Assembly: GCA_029718625.1 (NCBI GenBank)
Contig: CM056381.1
Location: forward strand, 50,062,608 to 50,126,607
DNA: 64,000 bases
Direction of reading: 5' to 3'
Origin: Synaphobranchus kaupii
Lineage: Eukaryota > Chordata > Actinopteri > Anguilliformes > Synaphobranchidae
Shown here: one piece after another, positions 34,820-45,431 of the stretch
How positions within the stretch are numbered: the first letter of the stretch is position 1
Layout of the letters: the number at the start of each line of letters is the position of its first letter
Notes under the pieces: model-generated
Told to the model about the DNA's origin: nothing
What the model saw: the letters and a program-made list of their open reading frames with translations, nothing else
The model's database searches: none
Made by a program: the position numbers and the translations under genes

Positions 34820-35842
34820 TTTTTTGTTTGTTTAGTAGTGAGGAGAGAGCAGGAAGGGGGCCGAGTCAGTTCACCAAGACACACCCTTTCACTCCTTGAC
34901 CGTATGAATATTCATAATATGACTACGTGGCATCATCGGCATATGACCACACCTACTCACGAGTTTCAGTTCAAATTGAAGCAGTAAAAAAGGCCTTAGA
35001 AAAGGCTCTGCAGTATCTCTTTAATGGACACAGCCATCCTTATGTAAGCCAGCCCCAAAGAGTCCAGTGTCGACATAAGTTAGTTTTTGCACAGACACTT
35101 CCAGCTCTTCTGCAGCCTTTGTCTCTGTCTGCCGGCAATGTTTTGCTTACTAGAGAATTAAACAGAGACATGTTTTCTTTTACAGACATAGCAACTGAGC
35201 AAAGGCAGTGTTTATCACTTAATTTTACCAACAACCGACATTTCCTATATTTCTGCCTGCTTGAGGCTTTGTCAGACAAACTGGGCCCCCGAATAAGGCG
35301 CATAACAACACATAACAATAATGGGCATTCAAAAACTGAAATCTGATTGGATGCAACTATGCTGCTTGGTCATGCATACAGCAACCTCATTGGATATCAA
35401 ATTTGACCAACATCCCTCTCCACCACTTTTTTTTGCCAAATGCTCATATTCCAACCAGCTCAACATATCTTAGATGCAGCCTATCAAACAACTTTACTGT
35501 GAACTATTGACATACTGTTCATTGAAGAGCCACAGTAACTTTTCTCTAAACACAGACGTGGATAGGTCAATAACATCAACATAAAGTTAAACAAGAATAA
35601 CTTTTGCCATTCATAATGTGCAACACATATGACAAAGATGTTGGTGAATCAGTTTGATATGTTTTTTTAACCTCAGGATAATTTCATGTTGCTGCCTGTG
35701 ACTGTGAGATTAAAAATCGTTATGACATTTTAAATGTTGAGAAAATACAAGAGTCAAAAACACAGCTATCAGCAAGTCCCACATCGCTGCATCCCATTTA
35801 AGTAAGAATATTTTATAATATATACTGTATATTGTATTTTTA

Positions 35843-36332
35843 ACAAAACAGCAAAAAATATACATACATGACATAACAGCTGTCACAAGATGACATAACA
35901 GCTGATGTCAGTTCATGTGAAATGACATAACATTTAAAGATAAAAGCGATGACAGTGTTATGACAGATGTTATGTCACATGTTGATATGACAGCTTACCA
36001 AATTTAGGTACTTGTGCTAGCTGAAGCCAAAGTGTTAAGACAGCAGTCATGATCGGTACTTCTTATGACAGTGTCATGAATTCCCTGTAAAGACAGCTGT
36101 CATAACACTTTTGCTTCAGCTAGCACAGGTAGCTAAATTTGGCAAGTGACATAAACCGTCATGTCGATATGTGACATAACATTTGCCATAACATTTAGAT
36201 AGTGATGAGTTTTATGTCATTTGACATAAACTGACATAACCTGTGACAGCTGTTATGTCATGCGTATGACAGTGGTATGCCAGCCTTATGTCGAAGGGTA
36301 TTGCCGGCTGAATTTTGCTGTTTTTTTTTCTT
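35843..36332. repeat. long foldback repeat rich in TGACATAAC motifs
   Basis: The left half (35843-36055: AACAAAACAGCAAAAAATAT, ATGACATAACAGCTGTCACA..., TACTTGTGCTAGCTGAAGCC) is broadly complementary to the right half (36075-36332: TTGCTTCAGCTAGCACAGGT..., TGTGACAGCTGTTATGTCAT, ...TTTTGCTGTTTTT), centred near 36065. Many TGACATAA/TTATGTCA words recur inside each arm. A non-autonomous foldback element; superfamily not determined. Confidence 0.75.
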
Positions 36333-37779
36333 GATTAACGAACACCAATAATTTTTCAATTATTGTGACCATTGGTATTGGTGTCTATCGGTTATTTTCA
36401 TCTTGCACAGAAGCGTGCAAGATGAATGCACATTAAAGTCGTATGAATGATTTAAAACTGAATTCAGTAAAATCTGTATAATCACTACTATGGCAACACT
36501 TTTAACTGCAGGATTAGCCACACAGAAGTGTGGCTGGAAACGATTCTATATGTTCTATTTCCAGCTATGCTGCTGATTGTAGCTTATTTTCCACATCCAA
36601 AAACAATCCTAAAATTAATGACACACGATTCATTCACCATTCTTTGCATCTTCAGGGTTTTTTTCTAGTGGAATTGCCTTTAAAGTCACCCTTGTAGAAC
36701 TGAATAATACATTTTTAAAATGGGGGAAAAAAGCAATGGAAGAAGAACTCTGGGAAAATTCACATTTTCTAGCTGTAGAAAGGAGTGAATTTAATCTGCT
36801 GTGGGTGGAGTGAATTTAACCACGCTCAGCGCAACACAAAATAAACCACCTATTCCAGAGTTACACAAGCATACCAAAGTGAGAATAGGCGCATTTCTGA
36901 CATTCTCAAATCCTGCAAAGCTGACAGTGCTTAAGAAGGTCTCTCCCTAAAGTCAGGGTCAGGCCCTTAGTTTGAAGTATGAATTTCAATGTATTGCCTG
37001 TGGAAGTGATTCATGACAGGGCCGCCAACCACACGGAATCGTAACATCAGTGAAATGATCAATACGGTACCCTGAGCTGGGTGTATTGTCCTGGGTTAAG
37101 GAATGAAATATCTCGTGTTTATGTTCAGGACTGATTAACACCATGGCAGAACTCTATTTTTAGCCTACCGGATTTAATTTAATGGTCAAAAAAGCAAATA
37201 AAAAATGTAAAACAACTGTAAAAATAAAAAAAACTAATGATTGGACTCTCTTTAGACCTTTTTCATGTCCATTTAAAACCAACCTGTATAGTAATGAGTA
37301 TACTACCCCCACCCTCTATTACATAACAACTTACAAAAGAACAGCTATTCCTTTAACACTCACTTACTCTCATTTATTATGCAATTAAATCAAGACTCTC
37401 ACAGACGATAAGAATCGGTGACTAAAAAGCAGGATATACTGCCAAACTTTGAGGAAATGGATCAGCTGGAATGACATTCTTTTCTTGGCATCCTAAGCTG
37501 CACAAGAGAGCCATATGTCCAAGGACTTATGACAATATTCTTTAAATACTAAATATTAAATACAACAATAATGCAGAAAACCAGCATGAGAATTCAAGTG
37601 ACAGATAAAATATATGCTACAGATGCTAGAATTTCTATGGGCACAAAACTGCAGTGGCTGAGGCAAAGCTGTTATAAAGTGCTGTTAATTCCACCAATAC
37701 ATCAGGATTTCAACCTCCCATTTCAAGGGAAAACTTCTCAGGTGACAGTATCGGCAGCACCTCTCAAACATTAATTAAT
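36333..37779. other. long DLG intron, 5' part, no gene seen
   Basis: No exon or recognised repeat between the foldback element and the CpG island. Confidence 0.45.
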
Positions 37780-38680
37780 TAACGGCGGCGGTGCTTTCGA
37801 TCTCGCGCGCACCAAAGACGTCCTCTGGATTTATCTTGCACTACTTAAATATGACAGAGGTCTTTATATAAACGTTTACTTGCACCGACATCCCTCTCCG
37901 CCAATAATTAGCTACCTTTAGTTAAAAAAAAAAAAGTTCTGATGTCGACACAGACATGTCCAGTTTTCCTGGAGCAAACGGTAAACACGAGCCCCCCGCG
38001 TCTGCGGTTTCCATCCAGCGGATTACTCGAGGCAGAAGGGGAGGAAAGGAAACGCACTCTCACCCACCTTGCATCCGAACATAAGCGAGATGGTGCTGTT
38101 GGTGCACGCTACTTTGCAGTGGCAAAGCATCGGGGAAAAGCAATCCGAGTTCTTGATGCTGGGAGACATGGTCTCTGAGCACGGGCACCTCCGCCGATCA
38201 GCGAGCGAGCCTCCGGAGGAGCGGTTCCGCTTGCCGTCTGCTCTCGGCATCCACCCTCATTCCCTGTCTCAGAGCGTGGCGGGAGTTTTTTGGGGGGGGG
38301 GGGAGGAGGGCGGGCGGGGGGGTGCGAGTGGCGGAGCGCGCGCTGCCTTCATCCGGTGCGCCGGTCCCCTCTCCGGTCAGAGGAGACCTCCCGCGCCTCC
38401 TCTGCTCTCCTCCTGAGCGCGCGGATCAGCGGCGGCCGGGGAGGCGTCTCTAGGGGAGGGCCGGCGCTGCCATGCCGGGATCGAGAAGGCCCTCGTGTCG
38501 GTGGGGGAGCGGGGGGCAGAGATCGCGCCTCTGGCCGAACGTGGGAGCGGCCAATCCGTCACTGCTTCTCCGTCTGCGGTCTGAGGTGCAGCCACAGCCT
38601 CTGTCGAGGGGAAGACTCTGTAGCGGCCGCTGAGTGCACAAGCCTGCGACTGGGGGCTGGGGGGGGGGGGGGCTTGGGGA
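37780..38680. promoter_or_regulatory. CpG island around the DLG alternative first exon
   Basis: CpG-dense, GC-rich stretch in an otherwise AT-rich region, with many CG dinucleotides from about 37790 to 38640 and G runs at 38287-38325 and 38656-38672. It covers the first coding exon at 38068-38250 and its likely 5' UTR on the minus strand. I see no convincing TATA box, which fits a dispersed CpG-type promoter. The transcription start is not determinable from sequence alone. Confidence 0.65.
38068..38250 (-). CDS. dlg1: DLG-family MAGUK, alternative first coding exon (Cys-rich N terminus)
   Basis: First coding exon of a Discs-large scaffold that clusters receptors and channels at synapses and cell junctions. 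Three in-frame Met codons are possible: 38250, 38169 (MSPSIKNSDCFSP...) and 38130 (MLCHCKVACTNSTISLM...). The last matches the start I recall for a short DLG isoform, so it is the conservative choice; the feature shows the longest option. The exon ends ...MFGCK with AAG at 38070-38068, followed by donor GTGGGTGAG, phase 0. It joins in frame to the acceptor at 15624, giving ...[11 protein letters not shown], the typical DLG junction. CxC-type cysteines near the start of DLG proteins are known palmitoylation sites, so membrane/synaptic targeting is inferred. It lies inside a CpG island, which suggests its own promoter. I recall the CHCKVACTN leader best from DLG2, whereas the next exon looks more like DLG1. 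DLG family assignment is strong; paralog assignment is moderate. Confidence 0.82.
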
Positions 38681-38814
38681 GCTGAAGGGGAGGAGCTAGT
38701 GCATTTCAGCGTGGGGCTTATCACATGGACCACAGCAAGAGACAAACTGAATGTTTTTCCCTCCGAGGGAACTCCGCATCACTGGGGACAAAAAAAAAAA
38801 GGTGGGAGGCGGGA

Positions 38815-39120
38815 CTACAGAGCAGGGTATTGAGACACAGGGGGGATGGTGCAGGGTAGAATATGGAAATGCAGGGGGATGATTTGGGACGGAATACGGA
38901 ATATTGGATGGAATACAGCTGTGCAGGGGGATAATATCGGGTGGAATACAGAGGCCGGATAGAATTCAAATGCAGGGGCAGAATGCAGGGCGGAATAGAG
39001 AAATGCAGTATGGAATACAGAGAGACAAGGGAGAAATGTAGGGTGTAATACAGAGATGAATGGCGGTAATGCAGATTGGAATACAGAGATGCAGAGTGGA
39101 CTACAAAAATGGAGGGGGGA
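38815..39120. repeat. degenerate minisatellite, about 30-36 bp unit
   Basis: About nine diverged copies of a unit containing GCAGGGxGGAATACAGAGAT (for example near 38851, 38893, 38921, 38986, 39012, 39046, 39070, 39090). The 214-codon minus-strand frame crossing it (38721-39365) is Tyr/Leu/Ser-rich low complexity and is best read as a repeat artefact. It lies 0.6 kb upstream of the DLG first exon. Confidence 0.8.
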
Positions 39121-39799
39121 AATAAGAGCGCTTTCCCCCTCAACCTTGCATGTTTACAAAGGAAGATAGAGAGGATGAGGGAGAGAGGGGGTACGTGGGG
39201 AAGAGGAGGGAGTACACATAATGTCCAATCGACCGATCTGACAACTAGCTGTGACCCCTGGCTTCGTCTGGGGATGATCAGGTATCTGCACCGGCTTGGA
39301 GGGAATGAAGATAAGCGGGTGTTCACCTCTTCATTAGCTGACTGATTAGGAGGGATCTGAAGCACTCAGCACCCAGACATAAACAAGCTCCCGAATGGGC
39401 TCTGAAAGCGTTAGCATAGCGCGCAGCGGTAGTACGGGCTGAGCAAACTCAACAGCGGGCCTGAGCCTGTAGTTTTTCGCCCATTTAAAGCCGCCGGCAG
39501 ACAAGCAGAGCAGCGCACGTGGGGTCGGACACAGGGTGTGCGGGAGCGCAACGTTCTATGTGACTTTGCTTGTGAGAAACTCATAAACTATGATGCATTT
39601 AAAATCTGATCTACTGTTTGGGTGTCAGTCTGCAGCAATTCTGACTGAAAAAAAACCCCGCTTTCCCATTTAATCTGTGACAGCGTTGACGGAAAATCTA
39701 TAACAAAGACCTGCAAATGGCACACCGGCCTCAAAGACACACAGAGACGCTTTTAAGAACAGATGAAGATGAACATCCTCTCTTTTCCCCCCCAGACTA

Positions 39800-40165
39800 A
39801 ACATTCTGTCTCTTTGTGGCTTTTCGAAAAGGCTTTGTGAACAAATCCCCGAAGCGGCTGGCCGACCCTCGAGGAGGAGCCGCGGCAGAGACGAGGCCGA
39901 AAGCGTTCGGCTCTCCCGACTCCCTCTCTCCTTCCCTCGCTGCCACCGTAAATCATCTGAGCGAGAGCAGAGCGGTTACATCATCGGCGCGCTCCGCTCG
40001 GCTGTCCAAGTGAAGAGGGACGCGAGTTCCTGCGGGTATGGCACGCGGGGGCCAGGGTGGCGCGCGGGCGGCCTGTCGCCCCGGCGACACCCCGCCCCCC
40101 CCCTCCCCACCAACAGCAGGCCGCGGCCCCGCGTGCCGGACTCGCGCCGCTACAGAGACCGTTTG
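39800..40165. promoter_or_regulatory. second CpG-rich patch upstream of the DLG first exon
   Basis: A GC- and CpG-rich segment, especially 39845-39925 and 40015-40150, about 1.6 kb upstream of the first exon on the minus strand. No recognisable coding exon is seen on either strand. It could be an additional 5' UTR exon, an alternative promoter or a CpG shore. Function is inferred only from base composition. Confidence 0.4.
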
Positions 40166-41316
40166 CATTCCCAAAAAAACAGGTCTGACCTGATTTACCC
40201 TCCTCCGCTCCCCAGCCCGTCTACATTACTGTAATGTGAACAGTCAGCAAGGGGAAACCCTGGCTGAGTGCGGAGCACACACTCTAACAGACTGTCTAGA
40301 GCTCAGGCTGCGCACAGCCATTACAATTACAGTCCCTGCAGTTCACTGAGTCAGTTCTAGCAGTGGATTGTTTTCTAGCTACGCATGCCTCTGTATAAAC
40401 GCATATTTCCACTTTGATAATAACGCTGCAGTCCCATTGTTAAATCGCCTTTACCAAAGGTACACTGGTAAAGGTGATGCTGGATGTTAGAGAACCTATT
40501 AATGTAAACTTCTCTGAGCAGTGTATTTCTGCTTTCTCCTTTTTGGAAATGCCATGACATGCCCACCTCTCCAGACTAGCATGTGACAGCCTTGATGGAC
40601 CGCACTAACCGTGCTGACCGCTAGGCTCGAATGACTGAGCCGATCAAATGTGCTGTCCGCCAGCCCGGACTGACAGTGCTAACTGACTGTGCTGACCAGC
40701 CAGCCAACTGACTTAATTGCGTGCGCTGACCAATAGTCCGTCCCTCTCCTTCCTGTTGTTAAGGAGAGCGAAGAGACAGGTATGTGAGCACTTGGCTGCG
40801 AGATTGAGTCTGGCATAACTTTTTTTTTTTTTTTTTTAAATCTGCTTGCCACTTCATCAGCCATCTCTAATGAAAAGCTCTGCAGGTGCCGTTTTCCTCA
40901 CAGCCTCCAATTAACAGACCGGAACAGAATTCATCCGGGATAATGAGTATGTGTGAGAGTCAGTTGATTGACAGCAGAGTCTGCCTACAAAGGACTGGAT
41001 GGAATACCTAAATCTAAAAGCAGCCAAGCAGTGACTACACAGATTAATCGGGCAGACCAGGACAGGAATCAAACCAAACCCAAACCACGGCCGTTTTCCT
41101 CTGAGGCGAACAAGTGATTGGGATAACAGGAGCACGCTGAAGTCACGTTTACAATCAGTGCACTACTTGGGGTGAGATGGTTCTGAACGGTCTACCACTT
41201 CAGTACCCGCAGAGCCGCTTTGAAAGAACATGCTGAATGACATCAGCATCTGTCATGTTTTATTTATTAGTTTGGGAACAGTGCAAAAGCACTTGTGCAA
41301 ATTGCCACCTCTCAGC

Positions 41317-41800
41317 ACATAGAGTACCCTCTAAAATTATTTACACCCTTGATAAATATGATAAAAAATGTGATAATACAAGTACTGTGCTTTAATTACA
41401 TTCTCAAATGTGGAAAACATATGACTTTAATGATTCACCCAAAACAATACTTTTCTAAAAATATAAATGTACTTCTTCAAAAAATAAACGTCACAATAAA
41501 TTATTTTAGTTTATTTCCCACGGTAATGGCTTTTTCTCTGGCATCCCTTCCTAAAAGCCAATTAGCATTGAAGTGGCGTCTGATGAATGGTAGACTTGGA
41601 GACGTTGTGTCCCGATGTTGCAAAGTTTTGTAGATCTTTTTTCATGCTTCTTCTCAGAGTTGGATGTTACATGCGCGACATCTCATTTGTATACCCATTT
41701 TGATAATTGTGACATCTTTTTTGGGAAAGAATACTGGTAAACCATTATTTCCTTTGAGCAACTGTATTAGCATAAACAAATAGAATTTTTCACATTTTTC
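41317..41800. pseudogene. Tc1-like element remnant
   Basis: It opens with ACCCTCTAAAATTATTTACA then CCCTTGATAAATATG, the look of a Tc1-family terminal repeat. Minus-strand scraps around 41530-41640 (FxxNWLLxEGMPxKK-like) resemble the middle of a Tc1 transposase. Frames are broken and the right end is unclear. Confidence 0.45.
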
Positions 41801-41819
41801 AGCATAGATATAGATATAG

Positions 41820-42385
41820 GATATCGCTCATCAGCCAAGAATCTTGGTGTAACTCTGGAAGACCAGCTGAGCTTCTTGTGCTACATCGTGGCAGCCATCA
41901 GGTCCTGCAGGTTCTCCCCTCACAACATCAGCAGAATCCTCCCCTTCTTCACACAAGAGGCCACACATCTACTTGTCCAAGCCCTCAGCTATTTCTTGTT
42001 TAGACTATTATTACGACTGTACTGCGACTGTATGACGGTTCTGCCTAAATTCACACGCCACGCCACTTTTGAACACCCTTCACGAGCTACTGTTGGCTGT
42101 GCTCACACTCAATTAAATCACTCACATTGGCATACCAAGCTGTGAATGGTACCACCCCCCCCGCCCCCACCTTCAGACGACACACTCCAACCAGACCTCT
42201 CTGTTCAGCCTCCTCTCGCCAGCTGGCTATCCCATCTCTTCCTGTAGCGGGCAGCTACTCCATAACCGGCCCCTGCTGTTCCTTGCCCTCATCCCCCAAT
42301 GGAGGACTGACCTTCCCCAATCAGTCAGGAAGGCAGATTCACTGGCTGCTGTCCACAAATGTCTAACGCCTACCTTTTCAGACTA
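41820..42385 (+). pseudogene. L2/CR1-like LINE reverse-transcriptase C-terminal remnant
   Basis: The plus strand encodes, in shifting frames, SARNLGVTLEDQLSFL (about 41835), CYIVAAIRSCRFSPHNISRI, PFFTQEATHLLVQALS (41876-41990), then AYQAVNGTTPPAP (42130) and RQLAIPSLPVAGS (42215-42255). These follow in order the 3' part of a fish LINE polymerase: the NLGVTLDxxLSF block, the LVxALVxSRLDYCN block (decayed), the thumb, and the S-R-S-ASxRxLxxPS motif. Several frameshifts; dead. Frames just downstream (42359-42667) are the probable 3' UTR. Confidence 0.7.
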
Positions 42386-44907
42386 AACTTCAATGGTTTT
42401 GTTTTTAAAATAAAATCCCTCATTTTCTGTAAGGAACCCCTAAGATTCACTACAGCTAAAATATCAATCCTGCCAAAGAAAACTGTAAAAGGCAAACAAA
42501 TCAAATTCAAACTGCTGCCACAAAACATTATCCAGGTTCCTTCTCTCTTGACTCCCACTTTCTACGATACTCCTCCAGATGAGGTCATACCTTTACCCCT
42601 TTTGGAAAACAACTGCCTGTGCATTGCATCATCACTCAAAACATGTGCCCAAAATAAAATAAAATAAAAAATGTCAGACCCCGAACCTGTCACAATCAAA
42701 TATAACCTCTGGCAGAATGACTGAATATTTTTATAGCAATTGTACCTTTTGGTGGATATTAATTGTTATCATCTATAGTGCAGTTAAATTCATCACCAAA
42801 ATAGTGGCAGAAGGTGTTTTTGTTTTGTTTATGTAACTATATATTCCACAGTATGTATTAACCTATCCACTGAATCAGTCAGCGACATTGATATGGTCGA
42901 CACTATAAATCAGAACTTTATAATGGACTGTGGGGACCCCACTGTCTTAACAGGCCTCCCCCAGTATTAAAGGGACAGGCTCCATAGTAAACTGGCCATA
43001 GGCCAGATGAAAAATACATGGCACTGGTAGAAACCCATGTCCGTCAAATAGCAGTGCTCAAGGTCGCATGCTGCATTAGCCCACATGCAAACAGCTGTAA
43101 TAAGGCCATAAAGCCAGTGCATCCATGACTACCCTCTGTCAAAAGAGCTAGTGTCCACCAGGCCTGATGCCGTACGGCTCACTGCGCCCACCTCTGTGGT
43201 GATTCGCATAGAGTGGAGTGATCCTTTTCATCTGCTGGAATACAGACCCCCAGAACCCACCCCCGCCACAAACACACACACACAGTCTCTCTCTATCTCT
43301 CGCTCTCACTCTCTCTCTCCCCCAAGCGCTTTCACTTCTGCATCCACTGCAACACACTACCCCCCACATCATCGCCTTTGAACTGGCATCTAATGACCGA
43401 GCTACAAAACACCGACAGCAGATTCCACACAATGGGCCCAGGCACTGAACACATGGTCGTAAAACAGCACCACCATGTGCAGCAGCTTTATGGAGTATTC
43501 CTACAACAACCAAAAAAAAAGCTCATGGTAGCAGGTCTGATAAGCTGACAGGGAGTCCCTGATGTACAGGAATCTATACATGGGCCTTCATATTGGGCTG
43601 TTAATCCCTGAAGAAGAAAAGTAATTAATCTTACACACCCAAGCTATCTGCAAACCCCACCCCCCTCTTCCTTATTCATTACTGTGAGGCATGCTGGAAG
43701 GACACCTGAGCAAATTGTGGAATTGGCTCCGCTGCACTAGAGTGTGACGTGATCAAGTCCTTTGGTGAGATGTTGTGAAATGGACCCCTGAGACAATTGA
43801 TTGGGGAGAATGCATCGCCGTTGTTACCTACTGTGATTGACAGCAGCAGCAATGTCCTTGCTGGCAGTTGAGCTGAAGGGGCCTCTATCGGCCAGCTTCC
43901 AGTGCAGGAGCACGTGGAGCTGCACCGATCTGTACAGATCACATTGCTGTTGCTGCCTCGGCTCAGCTGACCCACACAAATTCAACATTCGCATGTTAGC
44001 ATGAGACGGCTCACATTAAATTGTTGATGAACATATAAAATAGACTTTGGTATGTTTACAAGCTATCGGCATTGCTGGTAAAACAGCCCAACAGAGTTAA
44101 CCCCAGCTAGATCCAGAACTTTCCACTTTCCATGTAAGAACGGAGCCAGTCCCATCAGAGAAATACTCTATATGTAGGAGGCTTTCCATGTGGACAGCAT
44201 TTTTACACGTATTCTTCAGGGCCGCCCTCGTCCCGGTCCCACTTACCGGGTTACCAGCAGGAAGGAGCCCAACGTGGAGGCGAGCACTATAGCAGACAAG
44301 TGCTGAACTCACTGCCGCTACCACAGGGCCCACAACTGAGCCGGGTGCTGGAGTCACATGTCCACAACGAGCCAATTGAACAGTGAGAATAACTTGCTTG
44401 GCTTTTGTGTCATAGGATATGTGTATGATATGTGTCTCCTATATAACTATAGGCCACCCTGTGGATCGGGCAGGATCTGCATCAGAAAGCACAGAGTGGG
44501 CTCATCACGTGAAGTGCGGATTGTCACTTTCAGCAGGCACACATTCAAATTAAAGGAGTAGTTTGCCATATTAGTTTTTTTTTTTGTACGTTGTCCTTCA
44601 TGCTCATTGTAGGTCAAATACCACACGATATTTTCAATCTAAAATGAACAGAAAGATTTTCCGCAACTTTTCCGCAATCTTTCAAACTGCATTTCTTTCT
44701 CTTGTGCCTGCAAAAAAATGTAAGAAAACACACATTTGAAATTGTGGAGGGGGGCGGGGGGGATCACTTGATCACTTTCCATATCAGGCAAAATTGAACC
44801 ATCAATGTCAGTGAGATCATTTAATATGTCCAGTGACACAACAGAAAAAAAATAACTGAAAAATCTTTCTCTCTGCTGGTAATGGAAGATAATGATGACA
44901 TGTTGTA
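42386..44907. other. non-coding upstream of DLG first exon
   Basis: Apart from the CA/CT tract, no recognisable feature. It could be an intron of longer DLG isoforms or intergenic. Confidence 0.4.
43268..43322. repeat. (CA)n-(CT)n low-complexity tract
   Basis: CACAAACACACACACACAGT followed by interrupted CTCT repeats to CTCTCTCTCC. Confidence 0.9.
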
Positions 44908-45246
44908 CGGTGGTGTCGTGGTAAAAAGCGCAGACTTTCAGTTTGTGCAGTTGCGCCCTTTGGATCTGGGTTTCAATCCCCGGTCCTGCCAGATCCAAGT
45001 ACAGCCTTGAGGGAGTGGCAATTGGCGGCTGCTCCTGGGGTGGGGGGAGGGACTCGGAGAGAATCATCGCGCATAAGCTGGGCGAGTTGGAATCACGGTC
45101 AGGAGCTTGAGGAGTCACGGCCTGAAGAGGACGTGGCGCCCTCTTTCCTACTACCGGCTGACAAGGTTGTAGCGGCGATTCTCTTGCGGTAGGGTCCAAT
45201 TGGGAGAAAAAGGGAACAATCGGAAATAACTAAATAAATAAATAAA
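44908..45246 (+). mobile_element. tRNA-derived SINE
   Basis: The head has an A-box-like TGTCGTGGTAAAAAGCG (44914-44930) and a B-box-like GGTTTCAATCC (44969-44979) at about the spacing of a tRNA-type RNA polymerase III promoter. An unrelated body of about 200 bp follows, then a tail of CTAAATAAATAAATAAAC (45230-45246). This fits a polymerase III-transcribed retroposon. A 186-codon minus-strand frame overlapping it is a shadow. Family name unknown. Confidence 0.7.
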
Positions 45247-45274
45247 CAAGGAACTTCTTGATATGACTCTGTTT

Positions 45275-45431
45275 GGGGTCAATTCCATTTCAATTCAGTC
45301 AATTCAAGAAGTCAACTGAAATCCAACGCATTTATTGTAAAGACCTCAAAAAACATTATGGCCATTTTCAATTTAATTGAATTTCAATCAATTTCCTGAA
45401 TTGACTGAATTCAAATGGAATCGAGCCCAGC
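45275..45431. mobile_element. inverted-repeat MITE (GGGTCAATTCCATTTCAATT family)
   Basis: GGGTCAATTCCATTTCAATT then CAGTCAATTCA at the left pairs with TGAATTGACTGAATTCAAAT then GGAATCGAGCCC at the right. It lies directly downstream of the SINE tail. No coding capacity. Similar elements are common in fish. Confidence 0.75.

Larger units (their letters stand above)
33372..35020. mobile_element. Kolobok-like DNA transposon (TTAA-flanked, 1649 bp) carrying two short coding fragments
   Basis: Both ends abut TTAA (33368-33371 and 35021-35024). Read inward, the ends are AGTGATACTGCAG (33372-33384) and AGAGATACTGCAG (complement of 35008-35020), identical at 12 of 13 positions. TTAA target duplication plus a THAP-domain protein is the established signature of the Kolobok superfamily (piggyBac also uses TTAA but lacks THAP). 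Inside are a THAP-like frame on plus (33792-33959) and an acidic P2RX7_C-like exon on minus (34592-34819), placed tail to tail. A catalytic transposase core is not present, so this copy is internally deleted or non-autonomous. Confidence 0.75.

Noticed and set aside
38721..39365. 214-codon minus-strand frame upstream of the DLG first exon
   Set aside because: Low-complexity Leu/Ser/Tyr repeats that follow the underlying GGAATACAG minisatellite; no family motif.
44639..45199. 186-codon minus-strand frame
   Set aside because: Antisense across the SINE with its B box and tail; no protein family resemblance.
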